In this document: in pieces, positions 59,248 through 64,000 of the stretch | Layout: every line of letters begins with the position of its first letter | Position numbering within the stretch: position 1 is the first letter of the stretch | NCBI GenBank assembly: GCA_963715785.1 | Contig: OY970276.1 | Coordinates: forward strand, 992,001 to 1,056,000 | DNA: 64,000 bases | Source of the DNA: LD21 sp963715785 | GTDB lineage: Bacteria; Bacteroidota; Bacteroidia; Bacteroidales; VadinHA17 | Direction: 5' to 3' | Notes under the pieces: generated by a model | Database searches by the model: none | Told to the model about the DNA's origin: nothing | Seen by the model: only the letters and a program-made list of their open reading frames with translations | Program-made: the position numbers and the translations under genes

Positions 59248-61413
59248 GTGTTTAAAACTAACCTGATCAATAAGTTTTCATATTTTGTATTGTTGTTCCT
59301 GGGGACAGGAGGATTAATATCCGGACAAAACGTGCTTACAGATTCAACACGGATGATTAAGCTGGCAGCAGTTATTGTATCAGCCAACAGGCTGCCTGTA
59401 CTGCTGAAAAATGACCCGGGATCAGTCTCTCTGGTAACTCCTGAAATTTTGTCATTAATGCCTAAAGGCGCAGGTGCAGAAGAGGCACTCAGGCTTACCC
59501 CCGGAGTACGCATCGATAACCAGCACGATGGGGAACGCGTTCATATTTCGATTCGCGGACAGGGGATACTGACTGAAAGGGGCCTGAGAGGAATAGGTGT
59601 TCTTATAGATGGAATTCCAGTGAATGACCCTTCAGGCTTTGCTCCCGATCTTTATGACGCAGACTGGAGCACTGTCAATAAAATAGAAGTTTTAAGAGGT
59701 CCACTGGCCAGCCTGTATGGTGGCGGAGGTGCTGCCGGAATATTAAATATAACTACAAACGATGGAGGTTCAAAACCTTTTGGAGGAGAGCTGAATCAGA
59801 CAATTGGATCAAACGGTTATAGAAAATCCCTCATTCAGGTTGACGGGTCAGAGAATACTATAAATTACCGCGTAAGTTATTCACGCACTGATGGAGCCGG
59901 ATATCGCGATCATCAGGCATTCTGGGGCAATAACTTATATGAAAAAATCATTTCCCGGCCAACAAATAAGCTGTCGGTTACCCAGATAATATCTCATACC
60001 GATTATTTTCAGCAAAACCCCGAAGGATTAAATACCGGGCAATTTGATAATCTGAGGCAGGCAAATCCCGATGCCAACCCTTTCAACGAATACCAGAAGA
60101 CTAATCGTACAACTGTGGGTTTTCACGGAAAATATTATTTCAGTGCATTGCACGATTTAGAAGCAACTGCCTACATTCATTCCTGGAATTACAAGGAAAC
60201 CAGCAACAAGAATGCCGAGTACAGGAGCATCACAAATCCCGGAGCAAGCATTCAGTATAATCTTCATTTAAATTTGGGAAATCTGAATAATAATATAAGC
60301 TTCGGTACCGATCTCAAATGGCAGAATATTGGTCTGTACAAGTTGCAGAGCGCAGCAAACCCCCTGAGGAAGGAAAGCATAGATGAGACAAACATTGAAA
60401 CCGATTCACTGCTTGCCAATCAGGTAATTTCCCAAAGCAGTGTGGGCGCCTTCATATTATATATGCTGGAAACAGGAAAATTTACACTCACCGGCAGTTT
60501 ACGCTACGACAGGATGTATAATGCATTGACAAACAAAATGGCAGCACTTGATTCTGCTATTACTGAAAAAAACTTCAAAAATGTATCAGCCCGTATCGGT
60601 GCAAGTTATTCAATCGTAAATGCTGCCACTATATTCATTGACTGGAGCCAGGGCTTTATGCCTCCCTCAACTGAAGAATTAGGCAGCAATCCGGTTGGTT
60701 ACAGCGGCTTTAATACTCATTTGATCGCCGCTACCTCCAATTGCAGTGAAATTGGGATCCGTGGATTTTTTGGTGAAAAGCTCTCTTATGAGTTTACAGG
60801 GTTCATTATGAATACAAAAAATGATTTCTTTCGTTTTAAACAAACCGGAAGAGGAAACCAGGAAGTGTTCTACGGTAATGCAGGAAACAGTAAAAGATAT
60901 GGTATTGAAACATTTTTTTCTTACCAGATAATCAAAAGCCTGACGTTAAGAGTTGCTTATACCTATGCAAACTATAAATATGTATCAGCATCGATCGACC
61001 CGGTATATACCGACCCGGTTTATGTGCTTACCTATCCGCCTTCAGCCGGCCAATGGCTGCCAAACTCGCCGAGAAACCAGCTCTATTCTGAAGTCATATA
61101 CACAATAAGCAAGCGATTAAAACTAACCTTTGCAACTGAGTATCAGTCAAAATGGGCCGTTTATACTGATCCAAGAGCCTATTATGGACAGCTCGATCCG
61201 ATATATCAGAACTGGCAGTCGGGATTCAATCTGTATCATGCCGGGTTATCATATAACATGAACATTTCCAAAATGAAAGGGGAATGCAGCCTCTTTGTGC
61301 GCAATCTTACAGCTGCCAGATATATGGCTTTCACTGAACCTGATCCCGATGGAAATGCATATCATCCCGGACCTTCCAGAGAATTCTTCGTCAATATCAG
61401 GCTCTTCTTCTAA
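59248..61413 (+). CDS. TonB-dependent outer-membrane receptor
   Basis: 721 residues from a GTG start; signal peptide to about 26 (GGLISGQ). Plug domain about 35-165 (IVSANRLPVLLKNDPGSVS, EALRLTPGVRI, GIGVLIDGIPVNDPSG, VNKIEVLRGPLASLYGGGGA), followed by a 22-strand barrel (about 185-721) closing with aromatic Phe (VNIRLFF). It lacks the carboxypeptidase-like domain of SusC proteins, so it is of the classic siderophore/metal type. The VIT1 transporter 1.1 kb upstream supports iron or another metal complex as substrate, by inference. Confidence 0.92.
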   Translation: MFKTNLINKFSYFVLLFLGTGGLISGQNVLTDSTRMIKLAAVIVSANRLPVLLKNDPGSVSLVTPEILSLMPKGAGAEEALRLTPGVRIDNQHDGERVHISIRGQGILTERGLRGIGVLIDGIPVNDPSGFAPDLYDADWSTVNKIEVLRGPLASLYGGGGAAGILNITTNDGGSKPFGGELNQTIGSNGYRKSLIQVDGSENTINYRVSYSRTDGAGYRDHQAFWGNNLYEKIISRPTNKLSVTQIISHTDYFQQNPEGLNTGQFDNLRQANPDANPFNEYQKTNRTTVGFHGKYYFSALHDLEATAYIHSWNYKETSNKNAEYRSITNPGASIQYNLHLNLGNLNNNISFGTDLKWQNIGLYKLQSAANPLRKESIDETNIETDSLLANQVISQSSVGAFILYMLETGKFTLTGSLRYDRMYNALTNKMAALDSAITEKNFKNVSARIGASYSIVNAATIFIDWSQGFMPPSTEELGSNPVGYSGFNTHLIAATSNCSEIGIRGFFGEKLSYEFTGFIMNTKNDFFRFKQTGRGNQEVFYGNAGNSKRYGIETFFSYQIIKSLTLRVAYTYANYKYVSASIDPVYTDPVYVLTYPPSAGQWLPNSPRNQLYSEVIYTISKRLKLTFATEYQSKWAVYTDPRAYYGQLDPIYQNWQSGFNLYHAGLSYNMNISKMKGECSLFVRNLTAARYMAFTEPDPDGNAYHPGPSREFFVNIRLFF

Positions 61414-61435
61414 ATAGCACTTACACATAATAACC

Positions 61436-61915
61436 ATGCAAAAAATCATCTCTGTATCCAATGAATTAATATCATTGATAAATGATTGGGAACCAGTCCT
61501 GAAAGGTCTTTCTGAAGATGTGATCACACTCCGGAAAAATTCTCAAAACCGAAACATTAAGCAGATTACCGGGCACATAATCGATTCGGCTTCAAATAAT
61601 ACCCACCGGATTGTTCACCTCCAGTATCAAGCCTCACCATTGATATTCCCCAACTATGCCTCTCTGGGAAATAATGACAGATGGATAACCATCCAGGATT
61701 ATCAGAATGAAGACTGGTCAGTACTGGTTCAGCTCTGGAAGTACTCTCTGCTTCATATCAGCCATGTTATGAAAAATGTAAATCCTGATAAACTGAAAAA
61801 TGAATGGATATCGGGGCCGGGAAAGAAAATCACATTGGAGGAAATGATTGTTGATTTCCTGAGCCACCTGAAATTGCATCTGTCAGAAATTAATGAGCTG
61901 ATCCATAAAGACTGA
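61436..61915 (+). CDS. DinB-like four-helix protein
   Basis: 159 residues, all helical: SNELISLINDWEPVLKGLSE, GHIIDSASNNTHRIVHLQ, WSVLVQLWKYSLLHISHVMK, and DFLSHLKLHLSEINELI. The three His positions (GHIIDSA, HISHV, HLKLH) match the metal triad of DinB/YfiT-like proteins. These are often thiol transferases or stress proteins; the specific reaction is unknown. Confidence 0.78.
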   Translation: MQKIISVSNELISLINDWEPVLKGLSEDVITLRKNSQNRNIKQITGHIIDSASNNTHRIVHLQYQASPLIFPNYASLGNNDRWITIQDYQNEDWSVLVQLWKYSLLHISHVMKNVNPDKLKNEWISGPGKKITLEEMIVDFLSHLKLHLSEINELIHKD

Positions 61916-62089
61916 GGTGAATTCATGATTCAACAGCATCCTTCTTCCTTAAAAAACCCGATTGACAATCTGATAGGATGCTCAAAATAGTCAATCAGTT
62001 TTCTCTGCTATATGGTTTGTAAAACAGTGTATTAAGCTGAAGAGTTTTGCTAACTTTGTGTCCGGATTAATGCCAATAATTTGAATATT

Positions 62090-62767
62090 ATGGATACAAC
62101 ACGTATTGACAGGTATTTTCTGGCAGTTTTTATTGCATTTACAACATTTGTCTCCGGTATGGCCCAGGGGACATCGGTCATATATGATCTGGGGTCACTT
62201 TCAGAAAATAATAAGCTCGAAGTTTTTAACAGAAAGGTAACCACCTTTTCTGAAAACGATAAGAACTGCATAAGGTTTTCAAAAAAGGCGAATGATGGCG
62301 TAGCGTGGCTAAAGCATGTCATATTTTCAAACGGTATAATTGAAGCTGACATAAGAGGCAAGGATGAATTTCAGCAGAGTTTTCCAGGCATAGCCTTCCA
62401 TGGCTCAGACAGCACAACCATGGATGTCGTTTATTTCCGTCCCTTCAATTTTCAAACCACCGACTCTGCCCGGAAGATCCATGCAGTTCAGTATGTTTCC
62501 TTGCCTGAATTCTCCTGGGAAGTTTTAAGAGACAAGTTTAATGGCAAATATGAAAAGGCAGTCATTCCTGCACCTGAGCCGAACGGATGGTTTCACGTAA
62601 AGATAATTGTGAAATATCCGCATATAACGGTTTTTGTGAACGGGAACCATGAACCCTGTCTTGAAATAGAAGCCCTGGATACCAGAACGTCAGGTAAAAT
62701 AGGACTATGGGTTGGAAATAATTCGGATGGGGATTTTGCCAGTTTACAGATTACATCACTGGAATAA
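62090..62767 (+). CDS. secreted ConA-like (DUF1080-type) protein
   Basis: 225 residues from the ATG at 62090 (an in-frame TTG is 9 bases upstream). Signal peptide to about 27 (FVSGMAQ). Beta-jelly-roll: FSNGIIEADIRGKDEFQQSF, GIAFHGSDSTTMDVVYFRPF, NGWFHVKIIVKYPHITVFVN, SGKIGLWVGNNSDGDFASLQ. This order is typical of LamG/3-keto-disaccharide-hydrolase-like domains. No catalytic residues are evident. A -7-like TAACTTTG stands at 62051-62058. Confidence 0.72.
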   Translation: MDTTRIDRYFLAVFIAFTTFVSGMAQGTSVIYDLGSLSENNKLEVFNRKVTTFSENDKNCIRFSKKANDGVAWLKHVIFSNGIIEADIRGKDEFQQSFPGIAFHGSDSTTMDVVYFRPFNFQTTDSARKIHAVQYVSLPEFSWEVLRDKFNGKYEKAVIPAPEPNGWFHVKIIVKYPHITVFVNGNHEPCLEIEALDTRTSGKIGLWVGNNSDGDFASLQITSLE

Positions 62768-62781
62768 CTGAATCAGAATTT

Positions 62782-63435
62782 ATGATAACCCGGGTAAAGA
62801 TTTGTTGCATAAACAGCGAGAGCGAAGCAATGACTGCAATTGAATATGGGGCATCTGCCATTGGACTTGTAGCCAGAATGCCCAGTGGCCCGGGCCCAAT
62901 TGCTGATGAGCTGATAAAACGGATTGCTTCAAAGATCCCTCCTCCCATTGCTACATTTCTGCTCACATGCGAAACAACAGTAAAAGCCATTATTGAGCAT
63001 CATTCCAGAACAAATACCAATACTATTCAGATAGTTGATTCATTATCATCGGGAACATATAATCAGCTTAAAGAAGTCTTGCCCGGAATTAAAATTGTAC
63101 AGGTTATCCATGTAATCGATGAGAGATCAGTCGATGAAGCAATAGAAATTTCAGGAAAAGTCGATGCATTGCTCCTTGACAGCGGGAACCCGAAGCTTAA
63201 GATCAAAGAGCTCGGCGGAACAGGAAGAGTTCATAACTGGAAACTGAGCAGACAAATTTGTGAGAGATCAAAATGTCCTGTGTTTCTGGCCGGAGGATTA
63301 AAACCAGAAAATGTGAGACAGGCTATTGAAGAGGTACAGCCATTTGCAGTTGATGTATGCAGCGGTATCCGTACCGATAGCCGGCTCGACAACAGGAAAC
63401 TTGAAGATTTCTTCACTCAGGTAATGCGGATATAA
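62782..63435 (+). CDS. TrpF-like (phosphoribosylanthranilate isomerase family) protein
   Basis: 217-residue TIM barrel. VKICCINSESEAMTAIEYGA matches the start of PRAI except that the usual KICG is KICC, so the catalytic Cys stands next to a second Cys. Downstream: ALLLDSGNPK, GGTGRVHNWKLS (catalytic Asp position shifted to Asn, HDW to HNW), LAGGLKPENVRQAI, and VDVCSGIRTD. No other trp genes are present. The HNW change and orphan location suggest a role other than tryptophan synthesis. It follows the ConA-like gene by 14 bases. Confidence 0.8.
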   Translation: MITRVKICCINSESEAMTAIEYGASAIGLVARMPSGPGPIADELIKRIASKIPPPIATFLLTCETTVKAIIEHHSRTNTNTIQIVDSLSSGTYNQLKEVLPGIKIVQVIHVIDERSVDEAIEISGKVDALLLDSGNPKLKIKELGGTGRVHNWKLSRQICERSKCPVFLAGGLKPENVRQAIEEVQPFAVDVCSGIRTDSRLDNRKLEDFFTQVMRI

Positions 63436-63582
63436 GGGCTTTGATAGCAGGAGATTTATCGTCCTCGTAAAAGAAGTATCTCTCGAATGAGGTCAATGGC
63501 TCGCAGAAAAATCTGTCTCTCTGATACCAGGAAAGTGAGCAAAGAAACTCTAAAAACATTCATAAAATTAAACTATAGTGCC

Positions 63583-64000
63583 ATGATCAAAAAAAACATC
63601 CATTATCTTTTTGTGATATCGCTCCTGATTGTCACAGTAACAACAGCATTTTCACAGAATAATAAAGACAAAAATTCCGTAAATATGAAAAATCATCTGG
63701 TTCAGCCCGCCAGTTTCAAACATTGTGATGTGGGAAATCCTGCAATTGCGGGGACTGTAAAGATCTTAAAGAATGGCATTGACATAATAGCAGGTGGTGC
63801 AGACATCTGGGGCGTTAAAGACGAATTCACATTTGCATATCTGGAAAAGACCGGGGATTTTGACTTCGCAACACGTGTGGAAAGTCTGAGTGCTGCTAAC
63901 CTGTATACCAAAGCAGGAATAATGGCACGTGAAGATCTTACCGCAGGCTGCCGGCATATTTATTTCCAGGTTTTTCCCGGTAATGAGGCTCGAAATCATA
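63583..64000 (+). CDS. secreted ConA-like (DUF1349-type) protein, cut by window end
   Basis: Starts with ATG and a signal peptide (SLLIVTVTTAFSQ, to about 25). 139 residues are visible; the frame is open to the end of the window. The mature part (GGADIWGVKDEFTFAYLEKT, FATRVESLSAANLYTKAGIM, AREDLTAGCRHIYFQV) fits the beta-sandwich of DUF1349-like secreted proteins in Bacteroidota. Function not assignable. Confidence 0.75.
   Translation, partial: MIKKNIHYLFVISLLIVTVTTAFSQNNKDKNSVNMKNHLVQPASFKHCDVGNPAIAGTVKILKNGIDIIAGGADIWGVKDEFTFAYLEKTGDFDFATRVESLSAANLYTKAGIMAREDLTAGCRHIYFQVFPGNEARNH

Overview
The window looks like a chromosomal segment of a Bacteroidota (Bacteroidetes) bacterium, probably class Bacteroidia. 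The evidence is a PorZ-type type IX secretion protein, promoters of the TTG-N19-21-TAnnTTTG type, several almost leaderless transcripts with poor Shine-Dalgarno sites, a bacterial GH3 adenylase-like protein, M13 and M16 peptidases with Bacteroidota-type signal peptides, and many short VOC and lipoprotein genes. No ribosomal RNA and no CRISPR array were seen. There is one intact tRNA, tRNA-Asn(GTT).

Layout. 1-10.8 kb: housekeeping genes (ilvE, rdgB, porZ, recO, a GH3-family protein, a deoxynucleoside kinase) with two paralogous class III adenylate cyclases on the opposite strand on either side of rdgB-porZ. 10.8-20.8 kb: an M16 peptidase, a low-complexity inverted repeat, a Tat-exported oxidoreductase, a GT39-like membrane glycosyltransferase overlapping an aldo/keto reductase, uppP, a hypothetical protein and an adenosine-kinase-like PfkB kinase. 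20.84-24.02 kb: the most unusual locus, an intact tRNA-Asn gene followed by seven head-to-tail, almost identical 427-bp units. Each unit holds a terminator-like hairpin, a complete 99-residue GIY-YIG endonuclease gene and a degenerate tRNA-Asn copy interrupted by two copies of a 16-bp near-palindrome. 24.08-27.59 kb: an AT-rich accessory island, all genes on the minus strand, with small membrane and lipoproteins, an IS1182-type transposase remnant, a peptidase C10 remnant and an integron attC-like site. It is bracketed by two nearly identical terminators.

27.6-36.3 kb: an M13 peptidase lipoprotein and a sugar block (cellobiose phosphorylase, GPH symporter, FucP-type permease, SDR) with a perfect inverted-repeat operator candidate upstream of the symporter-phosphorylase pair. 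36.4-42.7 kb: four glycosyltransferases, a rhomboid protease and a Gfo/Idh/MocA oxidoreductase. 42.9-45.7 kb: a PspC-PadR-PspC operon with inverted repeats at its promoter and a strong terminator. 45.8-55.8 kb: a loose series of small single-function genes (SLT-like protein, three VOC proteins, Cdd1-type HhH protein, CDF transporter, SRPBCC protein, GH130-like lipoprotein, QueA-like protein, PHP-type protein), with gene fragments of a HAD phosphatase and an SDR. 55.8-64 kb: a polysaccharide flippase, then a VIT1-type transporter, a DUF1003 protein and a channel-like protein in tight order, a TonB-dependent receptor, a DinB-like protein, two ConA-like secreted proteins (the last cut by the window end) and an orphan TrpF-like protein.

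All functions are read from motifs and domain order alone, without database searches. The tRNA-Asn/GIY-YIG array is the best candidate here for an undescribed mobile or selfish system.
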